Shown here piece after piece: positions 9,675-18,747 of a stretch of 64,000 nt of DNA. Every line of letters begins with the position of its first letter. Positions within the stretch are counted from its first letter, which is position 1. The stretch lies in NCBI GenBank assembly GCA_003250395.1, contig QKGM01000012.1:1-64000 (forward strand), written 5' to 3'. The stretch is from Bacteroidota bacterium (lineage in GTDB: Bacteria; Bacteroidota; Bacteroidia; Bacteroidales; TTA-H9). The notes under the pieces are model-generated. The model was not told where the DNA came from. It made no database searches and worked only from the letters and a program-made list of their open reading frames with translations. The translations under genes and the position numbers were made by a program.

Positions 9675-11135
9675 TTAAAATTTTTCTATTTCTCTGATTC
9701 CTTTTCTGTTCAATATAACACGGTACCGTCTGAGTTGGGATTCTCCATCGTGAACCAGCTGTACCACCAGGTTGATGTAATAAATGCGTTCACTTTTCAC
9801 TATCTGATATCCTGCCTCCGGGTCGGGATAGTAGAGGGGAACTATGGGATTATCCATTTTCTGTACATAATTCATGACGTTGAGCCTGATGATATCATTC
9901 ATTCCAGCAGTAGGGTATTTACTGCATAGATCAAGACTTTGCCGGTTCAGACTGACAAGTTTCCTGTACAGGATTATTTTTTCAGTATCGAACCTGTTGT
10001 TGGCTTCCAGTATGGCGGAACGGTCACGTATTTTTAAAACGTTCACGGGAACCTTCTCATTAGGTATAAAATCCATAGCTTCTTTGATAAAGCCAATCTC
10101 CTGGTTATTTAAAGCTATTTCTGTTTTATGATCGAAATAACGACTACCAAGTTTGTGGGCAAAATAATAGCGAGTCAGTTCCTTGATACGGTCTTTTAAC
10201 ATGTAACTGATCACAAGTGCCACAAAAAAAGGCATCGTGAAGTTTCCATATGTTTGTTGAAAAGAAAAGGCAACAGTGGTGGCAAAGATCATTGAAATGC
10301 CTGCAGCGAGGCTGAAGTATATTTGTTCTACTAAAACACCATCTCTCTTCTTTTTGCCTTTCAGGAAGAGTTCACTTTCAGCATATTTTTTCAGAAGGTT
10401 AAATCTGATGATAAGTTCCCGGTTACGAGTGAAATCATCTTTTTCAATAACTGGGTAACCTTTCTCTTTTTTATATTTTATTTCACTGCTAATAAGCTGA
10501 AGAAGACCTGATAGATATGATTTTTTCCCAAGTAATTTGTTTTCCTTCAGGGCACTATACAATTTAAAGGTATGCTGTTCGATGAGGTTACTCATAAATT
10601 CATCACCGAACAGGAAATAGTTCAATAAATCTTTGCCAACTGTAGGGGTGTTTATGATGCGGCGCAGGTTACGGTATCTTTCGGTAATAGTTTTAACATT
10701 ACTGCAATATGAATCAATAAGGAAACCAGTGTCATCGGAAATGTCATTACCAATTATATGAGCAATTTCATCTCTAAGCGAGCTTTTAAGAATAGAGAGA
10801 AACATCTTGATGTGATATTCATACTCTCCAATCTTGGTCCGTGAGGGATCTGAGGCCATTGCCTCAAAAGAATTAGTCAGTTCAATGATTGGAGATTGGT
10901 CGCCAGAGGCAATATCCCTCAACAGGTATACCGGGGTTACAAGTCTGATGTTTGACTTAATATCACGATAAAAATTTTCCTTGGTGTATGTATGCCTGTT
11001 TATGTCAAGGCCTGAGGGGATAAAAATCCATGTATTTACTGCAAATTCGCTTACCTTAAGTTTTCTTCGGGCAGTGAATCTCAGTTTCATCTCAACCGAG
11101 AATTTATCGTGGATTTTTACAAATTCTTCAATCAT
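9675..11135 (-). CDS. Hypothetical protein with two central membrane segments
   Basis: 486 residues with no family I can name. The first ~265 residues are predicted soluble and largely helical. Two adjacent hydrophobic segments lie at about 272-292 and 298-313, and a soluble C-terminal part of ~170 residues contains strand-rich sequence (YYINLVVQLVHDGESQLRRYRVILN). No signal peptide is seen, so both soluble parts probably face the same side, most simply the cytoplasm. It heads the small operon with the propeller protein and the double adenylate kinase. Function unknown. Confidence 0.5.
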   Translation of the reverse strand: MIEEFVKIHDKFSVEMKLRFTARRKLKVSEFAVNTWIFIPSGLDINRHTYTKENFYRDIKSNIRLVTPVYLLRDIASGDQSPIIELTNSFEAMASDPSRTKIGEYEYHIKMFLSILKSSLRDEIAHIIGNDISDDTGFLIDSYCSNVKTITERYRNLRRIINTPTVGKDLLNYFLFGDEFMSNLIEQHTFKLYSALKENKLLGKKSYLSGLLQLISSEIKYKKEKGYPVIEKDDFTRNRELIIRFNLLKKYAESELFLKGKKKRDGVLVEQIYFSLAAGISMIFATTVAFSFQQTYGNFTMPFFVALVISYMLKDRIKELTRYYFAHKLGSRYFDHKTEIALNNQEIGFIKEAMDFIPNEKVPVNVLKIRDRSAILEANNRFDTEKIILYRKLVSLNRQSLDLCSKYPTAGMNDIIRLNVMNYVQKMDNPIVPLYYPDPEAGYQIVKSERIYYINLVVQLVHDGESQLRRYRVILNRKGIREIEKF

Positions 11136-11279
11136 ACTATGTTAATCTTTCTACCTTTTTCGTCAAAGGGTTGTTTAAGGGTCGGTATTTAGGCGCTATA
11201 TGGTACACAGAACAGATTTAAGCAAAGAACACTGACTAAGGCTACTGTTTACATCTTGAACCGCTTTGCATGATTCCGA

Positions 11280-12884
11280 TTAGAAAAATACACCATCGGG
11301 AGTTATACCCAACAAACGGAACCATGTTTCTCCTGCAAAGATATTCAATACCCAGGCAATCATCATCATGGCAAAGCCAAACCGGAATGTATCCGATATG
11401 CTGTAATGGTCTGTTTCATACAGTAGTGCAGCTGGTTTGCTGTTGAACGGGAGTACATATACATGTTCAATCATGAAGGCCACAGGTAAAGCCAGACTGA
11501 TGACAGTAAACCCGAATCTTTGTGCTACACCAATGGCAATAGGTATAAAAATCATGGCTCTCATTGTTTTCGATTGAAAGAACAATGCACTGAATATCAT
11601 TACACCGGTCAATAACAGATAGAGTCTCCAAAATGGGGTCTGCTGTCCTATTCCCAAATGGTCAAAAAAGGCATTCACGCTCAATGCAGGCAGATCCGTT
11701 GCTGCGAAACCTGCACCTAATGTATAGGCCCCTGCCGAAAAGAGCATCAGATGCCAGGGGACGTCAACATCATTCCATTTAAGAATACCGATACGAGGTA
11801 ATAAGGCCACGATAGCTCCCAGAAAAGCAACGGCTGTTGCACTGATTCCATGCCACCTGTCAGTTGACCATAAAGCCAGAATTGCTACAAAAATGATGAC
11901 AGATTTGATCTCCTGATAACTAATTGATCCAAGTTTGGCATATTCTTCTTTCAGACGTGTCATACCTCCCTCAATTTGCGGAAGTCGTTCTTCGGGTTTC
12001 AGAGGGAAGAAAATCTTCATTGCCAGGATGAAACCAATCAGCATAAGGCCAATTGATACAGGAAACATGGCCATAAGCCAATCGGAAAAGAAGACAGATG
12101 AGCCTGTAGCTCCAACAATCAGAGAAACAGCAAGCAAATTAGCCCCGGATCCTGTCATAAAACCACTTGCACCGATATTGATATAGAGCAGGTTCTGTAA
12201 AACAATACTACGGCCAAAATTATTACGCCCGCTACCACTTCTTGCTCCATAGATTGCTGCCATTACCATGAAGATTGGTAATAATATGGCAGCCTTGGCT
12301 GTTGTTGCTGAAATAAAAGCAGATAACACAACATTAATTGCGATGAAGCTTAAAAAGATAGTTGAGGCGTTTTTCCCGAATCTGATGATAAACCACAGGG
12401 CGAAGCGTTTGGCTATACCTGTTACCACCAACATACTGGCCAAAACAAACGACATGATATTAAGCCACATTACTTCATGACCCAGTTGTGCATAGGCTTG
12501 TTTTTCGGGCAATACCCCGGTCAGCACCAGGCTGATAATCAGAATTAGCGACGTGAGATAATTCGGAATGGCTTCTGTTATCCATAAAATAATTGCTGAG
12601 ATAAAGATAGCGAGCATCCACGCATTGTTCCTGGCGAATAATGCCGGCCCCACCTTATCAAAGACCTTTCTTGCAGATAATGAAAGCGTTTCAGGATCTA
12701 TTTGATCAAGAAAAGGGAGTTTGATGACGAAAGCGAACAACAGGAAGAACAGGATTGCTAATGGCGGTCCTAAAATAGCCATCCATTTCTCACCCTTTCC
12801 TTTTTCACGCTTTGGGAGTTTCTCGATACGGTAATTATTCATATCAAGAGGATCGTATGCAGAAGCCTGGTGGGTATTGGTCAT
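11280..12884 (-). CDS. SLC13/DASS-family anion symporter
   Basis: A 534-residue polytopic membrane protein of the divalent anion:sodium symporter family, which moves dicarboxylates, sulfate or phosphate with sodium. About 11-13 hydrophobic segments are visible. The two pseudo-symmetric halves each carry a motif at the position of the usual SNT loop, but altered: FISATTAKAAILLPI and, in the second half, FFQSKTMRAMIFIPI. TGSGANLLAVSLI stands where GTPPNL is usual, so substrate contacts may differ from characterised members. An unusually hydrophilic N-terminus of ~35 residues precedes the first helix. The gene lies downstream of two CYTH genes and a phosphate-uptake operon on the same strand, so an inorganic anion such as phosphate is a reasonable but unproven substrate. 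Confidence 0.75.
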   Translation of the reverse strand: MTNTHQASAYDPLDMNNYRIEKLPKREKGKGEKWMAILGPPLAILFFLLFAFVIKLPFLDQIDPETLSLSARKVFDKVGPALFARNNAWMLAIFISAIILWITEAIPNYLTSLILIISLVLTGVLPEKQAYAQLGHEVMWLNIMSFVLASMLVVTGIAKRFALWFIIRFGKNASTIFLSFIAINVVLSAFISATTAKAAILLPIFMVMAAIYGARSGSGRNNFGRSIVLQNLLYINIGASGFMTGSGANLLAVSLIVGATGSSVFFSDWLMAMFPVSIGLMLIGFILAMKIFFPLKPEERLPQIEGGMTRLKEEYAKLGSISYQEIKSVIIFVAILALWSTDRWHGISATAVAFLGAIVALLPRIGILKWNDVDVPWHLMLFSAGAYTLGAGFAATDLPALSVNAFFDHLGIGQQTPFWRLYLLLTGVMIFSALFFQSKTMRAMIFIPIAIGVAQRFGFTVISLALPVAFMIEHVYVLPFNSKPAALLYETDHYSISDTFRFGFAMMMIAWVLNIFAGETWFRLLGITPDGVFF

Positions 12885-12942
12885 GTTATTTCTTGAATCG
12901 TAAAGCTATTTGTTGAAATTTAGTTCAATAGTGACAATTAGG

Positions 12943-13007
12943 GTTCAATGTTTAGGGTTTAGCGTTTCGGAAAACGATTTTGAACAACTAAACACTAAAC
13001 GCTGAAC
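12943..13007. repeat. Imperfect inverted repeat between CYTH and SLC13 genes
   Basis: The arms 12943-12962 and 12988-13007 are complementary at 17 of 20 positions around a 25-nt loop. No T-run follows on the minus strand. It could be a weak terminator, an mRNA-stabilising hairpin or a small dispersed repeat; the sequence alone does not decide. Confidence 0.5.
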
Positions 13008-13031
13008 TCTAAATAATGGTTTCTGTCTGAC

Positions 13032-13499
13032 TTACCATTTGGTAAATGGATTCTTCATTAACATTGAATTAAAGTAACGGGGATCTCCGGTAACCTCTTC
13101 GCCAAGCCAGGAGGGTTTATTGAATGTTTCTCCTTCATCCGACAATTCAATTTCTGCTACAGTTAATCCCATATTGTCTCCATAAAATTCATCTACCTCA
13201 AAAGTATGTGGCCCCGCCTGCACTAAAAAACGGGTTTTATCTATAACTCCTGGTTCGCAGATAGATAATAATTCTTCTACTTCATTCACTGGTATCTCTT
13301 TCTCCCATTCATATCTGCTGGCTCCCGATGCACTTCCAATTCCTTTTATGGTGATGAAACCTTTATCGCCTTTTATACGAACCCGGACAGTTCGCTCAGG
13401 AACTGAAGATAAATATCCCTGGGTAATTCTGGTCTGTTTATGAGCCTGGGCCTTAAAATCACCAGTTACTAAAAATTTACGTTCTATTTCTTGTGCCAT
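13032..13499 (-). CDS. CYTH-domain triphosphate tunnel metalloenzyme
   Basis: 155 residues, starting with the family hallmark ExExK (MAQEIERKFLV). Alternating charged strands follow (TVRVRIKGDKGFITIKG, RYEWEKEIPVNE, TFEVDEFYGDN, LTVAEIELSDE), the pattern of an eight-stranded tunnel lined by Arg, Lys and Glu. Single-domain bacterial members of this size (short TTMs, near CYTH/CyaB) usually hydrolyse inorganic tripolyphosphate or act on nucleoside triphosphates in the cytoplasm. The gene begins 3 bp after a second CYTH-like gene and sits downstream of a phosphate-uptake operon, which favours a role in phosphate or polyphosphate metabolism. That role is inference. Confidence 0.85.
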   Translation of the reverse strand: MAQEIERKFLVTGDFKAQAHKQTRITQGYLSSVPERTVRVRIKGDKGFITIKGIGSASGASRYEWEKEIPVNEVEELLSICEPGVIDKTRFLVQAGPHTFEVDEFYGDNMGLTVAEIELSDEGETFNKPSWLGEEVTGDPRYFNSMLMKNPFTKW

Positions 13500-13502
13500 T
13501 TG

Positions 13503-14147
13503 TTATTCGTTTGCAAGGGGTTTATCAATCATTCCGATAACTCGCTTAATAGCCTGAAGATAGTTAATATTTTCAACACCTTCCAGACCAATGGCGGCAA
13601 CTGTCTTTTTAATATCTTCTACCTCTGTTGATTCAGAGTTGATGGTCATCACTTTCGCTCCATTAATCAGGACGGCTCCATATTCACAAATTGTATCGTT
13701 AACCATGTAGCCAAAACGCTGTTTATGTACCCGAACAGCCTGAAGATCTGGATGATTTCTGACCATTTCCATAAACTCATCATAGGTATATACTTCCTTT
13801 GTGAAATTCGGTATTGTGACCTGAAAAGCCGGGAAAACTTCATCACGTAATACTGCCACATCCATTGGAAATTCTCCTTTCATGAGTGGATTCCATTGCT
13901 CAAGTCCATCAACATTCTGAACAAATGTTTTGATGTCCATTTTACCATCCCTTATTTTTGTGTTGTTTATGTCGTTTGTACGGGAAACGATGTAAATCTC
14001 ATCAGAATTTCGCTCCCACACTTTCTCAGGGACAACAGAGGAAAGACGTGCCATCCGGTAGGCAGCTTTATCAAAGCATTGCCCAAAAGTCCTGAATTCA
14101 AAGCGTGGTTTTGAAATCTGACCAATTTCAAGATTTTCTTTACTCAT
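13503..14147 (-). CDS. Divergent CYTH-like protein paired with the canonical CYTH gene
   Basis: 214 residues. It opens with RFEFRTFG where a CYTH protein has its first strand, but the ExExK motif is absent. Later segments fit the tunnel-fold pattern: DEIYIVSRTN, TKIRDGKMDIKTF, GLEQWNPLMKGEFP, VHKQRFGYMVND, CEYGAVLINGAKVMTINSES. The last ~35 residues (NINYLQAIKRVIGMI) look like the closing helix of longer CYTH-like proteins. I read it as a non-canonical member of the superfamily, possibly with different metal or substrate chemistry. It is 3 bp upstream of the canonical CYTH gene, so the two are surely co-transcribed and may work together. The family assignment rests on pattern only. Confidence 0.55.
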   Translation of the reverse strand: MSKENLEIGQISKPRFEFRTFGQCFDKAAYRMARLSSVVPEKVWERNSDEIYIVSRTNDINNTKIRDGKMDIKTFVQNVDGLEQWNPLMKGEFPMDVAVLRDEVFPAFQVTIPNFTKEVYTYDEFMEMVRNHPDLQAVRVHKQRFGYMVNDTICEYGAVLINGAKVMTINSESTEVEDIKKTVAAIGLEGVENINYLQAIKRVIGMIDKPLANE

Positions 14148-14181
14148 TTTCTTTCTTTGCGTTAAATTGTTAAAGGATCAA

Positions 14182-14218
14182 CATCAAGCACACCCTGATA
14201 ACCCGGGTGTGCTTGATG
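14182..14218 (-). terminator. Strong hairpin between lamin-tail gene and CYTH pair
   Basis: A perfect 14-bp stem, catcaagcacaccc (14182-14195) with gggtgtgcttgatg (14205-14218), has a 9-nt loop. It lies just downstream of the lamin-tail gene on the minus strand. The tract after it (ttgatccttt) is only weakly T-rich, so it may attenuate rather than fully stop transcription into the CYTH genes. I see no clear TAnnTTTG box of their own for those genes. Confidence 0.7.
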
Positions 14219-14228
14219 CTTTTCGATT

Positions 14229-15605
14229 TTATCTGTTTTTTGGAAGCGTGGCAGCGTTATTATTTGATGTGCCACGGGTAATTTCGGTAAAGGTGAAGAA
14301 AGTATCAGATCCATCCGGCTTACGACCGTATGACTGACCATCAACCATTGCAGGGAAAGTTACATCGTCGATTAGTGTTGAGTTGGCATCTTCTAACCAG
14401 ACTTCCTCTCCATTGCTACTTAAACCAAACCCACTTTCCCCTGGATCATCAGTAACTATAACATAGAATCCTCCGGCAGGAATTATTGTTCCGGCTGGAA
14501 TCTCCTTTTTGGGTTTACTGCCCGACTGAGCACCACTATCATAAATTTTGTAACCACTTAGATCAACATCAACTGTTGATCCATTGTAAATTTCAATCCA
14601 ATCTGGATCAGTGTCTGTTCCTTTTGAGAATATCTCGTTCATCTTGATGATAATCTCGCTGGGAGGTGCTGTATTATCATTGGCAGCGCCAGGTGTCGGT
14701 ACATAAAGTATCTGCCAGTTGTTTGTTCCATCCGGATAGCGGCCATAGGATTGGCCATCTTCAAGAGCAGGGAATATAACTGAATCGGCCAGTGTTCCGT
14801 CACCTTTTTCCAGCCAGATAGTTTCTCCATTACCACTCAGGCCGAAGTTTGATTCACCTGCGCCATCAACTACAATTACTAAAAACGAACCTGGAGTCAG
14901 GATAGTTCCTGTGGTGAATTGCAATTTAGGTTTGGTTCCTTCATGTCCGCCATTGTCGTAAATTTTGTATGTTCCGAGATCTACGTCTGTGGTTCCGGCG
15001 TTGTATACTTCAACCCAGTCTGGATTGGTGTCATCTCCCTTAGAATAAAGTTCATTGATTTTAATCTTCTCAGGGGCAATGCCTGGAGAGTTGGATGTAC
15101 CCCGGGTAATGGTATTAAGCAACTGAAGGTTTTCGGAACCATCAGGATAGCATCCAAAGCTCTGTGTTTCATCCATAGCCGATACGTTAATGTTATCAAC
15201 TACTTCCCCGTTTGCATTGGCTAACCACAATTCTTCGCCTGTACTGCTGATACCAAATCCACTTTCTGTCCCATCATCAACCACGATGACAAGGAAACCA
15301 CGGGCAGCAATGACAGATCCGGCAGGGAATTCCTTTTTGGGCTTCGCTCCCGATTCACCGCCGGAGTCATAGATCTTGTAGCCGCTAATATCAACCTGGT
15401 TATCTGAATTGTTATAAATCTCAACCCAGTCAGGAGCATCAGGGGTTCCTCTTGAGTACACTTCGTTAATCACCGCCGCATCGGAAACAACAGGGATAGG
15501 TGTTACTTCGACTTTCTCGTCTTTCACGCAACCAGCGAGCAGACTTATGGCAAAAGCCATTAATAGAAACAGGTTATTACGTTTCATGTTTGTATGTATT
15601 TTCAT
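14229..15605 (-). CDS. Surface lipoprotein with three lamin-tail domains
   Basis: A lipoprotein signal with lipobox LLAGC places the lipidated Cys near residue 26. The following VKDE fits the Bacteroidota lipoprotein export signal K-(D/E)2, so outer-surface display is likely. The rest is three near-identical ~130-residue lamin-tail domains (LTD), each with I-N-E-x-Y/F-S-K/R-G, then DWVEIYN, G-Y-K-I-Y-D, P-K-K-E, E-S-G-F-G and QSYGR-x-PDG. LTDs are immunoglobulin-like binding modules in secreted nucleases and surface proteins. The start at 15605 is 2 bp from the porin stop; an internal Met six residues in is equally possible. Position in the phosphate operon suggests binding of a phosphate-bearing polymer at the surface. 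That is inference. Confidence 0.8.
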   Translation of the reverse strand: MKIHTNMKRNNLFLLMAFAISLLAGCVKDEKVEVTPIPVVSDAAVINEVYSRGTPDAPDWVEIYNNSDNQVDISGYKIYDSGGESGAKPKKEFPAGSVIAARGFLVIVVDDGTESGFGISSTGEELWLANANGEVVDNINVSAMDETQSFGCYPDGSENLQLLNTITRGTSNSPGIAPEKIKINELYSKGDDTNPDWVEVYNAGTTDVDLGTYKIYDNGGHEGTKPKLQFTTGTILTPGSFLVIVVDGAGESNFGLSGNGETIWLEKGDGTLADSVIFPALEDGQSYGRYPDGTNNWQILYVPTPGAANDNTAPPSEIIIKMNEIFSKGTDTDPDWIEIYNGSTVDVDLSGYKIYDSGAQSGSKPKKEIPAGTIIPAGGFYVIVTDDPGESGFGLSSNGEEVWLEDANSTLIDDVTFPAMVDGQSYGRKPDGSDTFFTFTEITRGTSNNNAATLPKNR

Positions 15606-15607
15606 GA

Positions 15608-16987
15608 TTAAAAGTCAATTTCAAATCGAACGCTGAACATGCTGAAGTCTTCACCAGCTTTGCCATCAGCTTCTACTACATCTTTAGGATTGGTAGTGAG
15701 ATTGCCATCGGCATCATGGCCAACATAAAGCTTCCCTTTGCCATTGGCATAACGGTCATGGTTCAGGTACGCGTAATTAAGCATGATTTTTACGTTATCG
15801 TTCACGTGGAAATTCAGACCGGCAGTATAACCTTCACCGGCACCACCCATAATACCTTCAGGGCGGCTGTTCAAATCGATGTAATCATAACGGAGTGCAA
15901 ACTCAATGTCGCCCCATTTCTTCCCTCTGGCAGGCTGGGTAAATTCCCCTTCACCGGTATTATAACGATATTGTCCCCCAAAAATCAGGCAGCTACCAAA
16001 TACATAGAAACCGTTGAATTTCTCAGTTTCTAGACCAAAGCGACGTTCTACATTAGCCATGATGTATTCCCCCTGTACGCGGAAATTTCTGTAGTAGGCA
16101 GCTAGTTCTAATCCACCAAGCAAAGTGTGATGTACATTGGTAATATCATCCGTATCGAGATATTTCTTCCGGTTGATAGAAGTCAGCGAACGGGTACTGT
16201 AACGAAAAGCATCAATTACTTCACCGCTCGACAAGGGAGTCCGGTAGGAAGCAGCAGCACCGATGTGTAAACCATAAACTTTACTGTCATAGAAAGGCAT
16301 TCCAACAATCTTACCGGTGAAAGAATATCCTTCGTCTAATCCATAATCCTTGTTATTGTCTTTCGAGAAGGTTCTTTCTTCTAAACCGCCTATATCCTGG
16401 AAATGAATGCCTCCTATAGCGAGAAACCAGTTTCTCTGGTAATTTGCTGCAAACCCGATATGGCGTGATGGGGCAAAGGCAGCTACTACATTTGGACGTT
16501 CAATAAAAGTAAGATAACGGGAAGTGGTGGTAGACTCCATCGAGAATCCTTCCTTGAAGTTCCCTCCCTTGAGTTCAAGACCATTCAGGAAATCGTACTT
16601 CAGGTATGCGTCTTTTAACTCCAGCTCTGAGTTGGAAAAATCCAGATCGACTTCACCGTACCAGTTCTTGCTAATGTTAGCTTTCATAGCAAAACGGGCT
16701 CGCCTGATAGATGTTCCATTACCGATAGGATTGTACGTATCACCAAGAAATACAGCTCCATCTACCTGTGCTCTTGTATCGAACCAGACTTTATATTCCT
16801 TGTCCTTATTTTCAAGTACAAGAATTCCACCCTGTCGTTCAGCAGCCAGAGGAAGCGCCGACACCTGCACTCCGTACTGATTAATTCTGACAGACGTGTC
16901 GCCATGCTCCTGAGCCAGGACTGGCCGGATGAGCGAAGTAGTGCCCATCAACATCAAAACAGATAACAAATAGGTAAACTTTTTCAT
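15608..16987 (-). CDS. OprO/OprP-type phosphate-selective porin
   Basis: 459 residues with a signal peptide (cleaved near PVLAQ) and an alternating hydrophobic beta-barrel pattern ending in a C-terminal aromatic (FEIDF). The run VWFDTRAQVDGAVFLGD, followed by RRARFAMKANISKNWYGEVDLDF and LKDAYLKYDFL, matches the conserved first strands of the OprO/OprP family, which forms anion channels for phosphate or pyrophosphate/polyphosphate in the outer membrane. It sits 9 bp after the PiT transporter gene in the same operon. Selectivity is predicted from family and context only. Confidence 0.85.
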   Translation of the reverse strand: MKKFTYLLSVLMLMGTTSLIRPVLAQEHGDTSVRINQYGVQVSALPLAAERQGGILVLENKDKEYKVWFDTRAQVDGAVFLGDTYNPIGNGTSIRRARFAMKANISKNWYGEVDLDFSNSELELKDAYLKYDFLNGLELKGGNFKEGFSMESTTTSRYLTFIERPNVVAAFAPSRHIGFAANYQRNWFLAIGGIHFQDIGGLEERTFSKDNNKDYGLDEGYSFTGKIVGMPFYDSKVYGLHIGAAASYRTPLSSGEVIDAFRYSTRSLTSINRKKYLDTDDITNVHHTLLGGLELAAYYRNFRVQGEYIMANVERRFGLETEKFNGFYVFGSCLIFGGQYRYNTGEGEFTQPARGKKWGDIEFALRYDYIDLNSRPEGIMGGAGEGYTAGLNFHVNDNVKIMLNYAYLNHDRYANGKGKLYVGHDADGNLTTNPKDVVEADGKAGEDFSMFSVRFEIDF

Positions 16988-16996
16988 AAAATAGAA

Positions 16997-18742
16997 TTAA
17001 AGGTTGTTTATAAATAAATTCAGGTTTTCACCTTGTTGAATGTTTAGTCTTTTGCGTAAACGGTACCGCGCGGTCTCTGTACTCTTTGGAGAAATGTTTA
17101 ACAGCGCGGCAATCTCTTTCGTTGACAAGTTTAGTCGCAGAAGAGTGGCTAACCTTTTTTCCTGATCAGTAAGCCCCGGGAAAACAGCATCAAGCTTTGC
17201 CTGAAAATCTTTGTGAATTTGTTCCACCTGACCATTGAAGGTTTCCATATCGCGGTTAAAGGTCATTCGTTGGCTGATGGTTGTTGTAAGATTTTGAACC
17301 GCATCAAGTACAGCCCTGTCTGTGGTCATTTGCTGTATAGCACTCACCTGGGCATTAATATTTTCAAGAAATGAGCGCTGATCTTCGATGCTTAAGGCCA
17401 GATTGATCAACTCCTGCCTTTTGGTTTCAAGCCTGTTGTTTAATATCTTGTTTTCAAGCTGAACTGTATTTACCTCAAGTTCGCTCAGGCTTTTTTGTGC
17501 CGTGAAATATTGGTTTTGCTGGGTCAGCAGTTCGTTTTCAGCCAACATTCTTAAACGCTGCTGCCACCATAAATACCAGGCCAGTCCCAGGATAACCAAA
17601 ACCATTAATACCAGTAGAGCGGGCCAGATCATGCTAATATAGCCTATTGATCTGGTGGTAACAACATTCGTGTTTTCCGGCGATAAGTTAATGGAAGTAT
17701 GGGTTGTGACCTGAAGCTGGAATACATTTTGGACAAAGAAAAGGAGAAACCATGTAAGCAATCCCGCTACAACAGGGGTTGCTACCCAACCAAGAGCAAT
17801 TCCGCCTATCACTTTCGGTTTTATTTCCCGTGCCCCTTTAATTAATCCGATTCCAAGAACAGATCCCACTACAACCTGCGTACTTGATACGGGAACCAGA
17901 GGGATAGCAGGCAATCCGGAGGCGGTTAAAAGATTCGATAGCGAGGTTGATGAAAACAGAAACAGAACCAGAGCCTGTGACATCACCACGACTATTGCTG
18001 CTTCGGGGGTGAGCGAGAGAATTCCTTCTCCTACTGTATTCATAACCCGTTCGCTGTAAGTATATATACCAACCGCGATTGCAATCCCGCCCAACAGAAA
18101 AAGTAACTGTGCGCCATCAAGAGTAAAAAGGCCAAAGTCCAGGACAACATCAGGGGCTGAAGGGACAAAAACTCCCATTACATTGGCAATATTGTTGGCG
18201 CCAAGGCTATATGCCCCAAATGCCCCGACCATAATCAGCGATAACCTGATGTAGGTGTCTAGTTTAATTACATGGATAGAAAGACGACGCAACCACCATC
18301 GCATTAAAAGATAAAGCAAAGAAGCAAAAACCATTCCCAATAATGGTCCGGCAACCCAGCTTGCCAGAATGGTGGTTAAGACATGATAGTCGGTTTTACT
18401 CCCGGTAAACAATGACCATCCGATAATAGCACCTACCACCGCCTGGCCGGTTGATACAGGCAATCCTCTCTTTGTCATCAGGTATACCGAGAAAGCGGCG
18501 CAGAGCGATACAGTAAACGCTCCCGCAAGCGCATCCACCTTACTCAGGTCTGAAAGGGTATTGGCAGCCCCTCTTCCCTGTACTACAGCGCCAATGATGA
18601 CAAAGATACTGGCAATAGCCGCGGCTTTTTTGAAGGAGAGCATCCGAGATCCAACAGCTGAACCAAAAACATTCGCAGCATCATTGGCCCCCAGTGACCA
18701 GCCTAAAAACAGGCCGCTTGTTATGGAGAAGATGAAAAACAT
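16997..18742 (-). CDS. PiT phosphate transporter fused to coiled coil and LuxR-type HTH
   Basis: 581 residues. Residues 1-~345 are a PiT (SLC20) inorganic phosphate transporter with both signature motifs, GANDAANVFG (18-27) and GANNIANVMG (181-190), and the usual hydrophobic segments. After a short soluble loop an extra membrane segment spans ~368-393. A long coiled coil (~394-460) follows, then a helical linker, then a LuxR/GerE-type helix-turn-helix at ~521-571 (LTDQEKRLATLLRLNLSTKEIAALL...SPKSTETARYRLRKRL). The TM-coiled-coil-HTH module resembles those on membrane-tethered TPR regulators in Bacteroidota. Here it is joined in frame to a transporter, with no stop or frameshift visible. The protein may both carry phosphate and report on it to DNA. 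It lies 5 bp after the DUF47 gene and 9 bp before the porin gene. Confidence 0.88.
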   Translation of the reverse strand: MFFIFSITSGLFLGWSLGANDAANVFGSAVGSRMLSFKKAAAIASIFVIIGAVVQGRGAANTLSDLSKVDALAGAFTVSLCAAFSVYLMTKRGLPVSTGQAVVGAIIGWSLFTGSKTDYHVLTTILASWVAGPLLGMVFASLLYLLMRWWLRRLSIHVIKLDTYIRLSLIMVGAFGAYSLGANNIANVMGVFVPSAPDVVLDFGLFTLDGAQLLFLLGGIAIAVGIYTYSERVMNTVGEGILSLTPEAAIVVVMSQALVLFLFSSTSLSNLLTASGLPAIPLVPVSSTQVVVGSVLGIGLIKGAREIKPKVIGGIALGWVATPVVAGLLTWFLLFFVQNVFQLQVTTHTSINLSPENTNVVTTRSIGYISMIWPALLVLMVLVILGLAWYLWWQQRLRMLAENELLTQQNQYFTAQKSLSELEVNTVQLENKILNNRLETKRQELINLALSIEDQRSFLENINAQVSAIQQMTTDRAVLDAVQNLTTTISQRMTFNRDMETFNGQVEQIHKDFQAKLDAVFPGLTDQEKRLATLLRLNLSTKEIAALLNISPKSTETARYRLRKRLNIQQGENLNLFINNL

Positions 18743-18747
18743 CGTGA

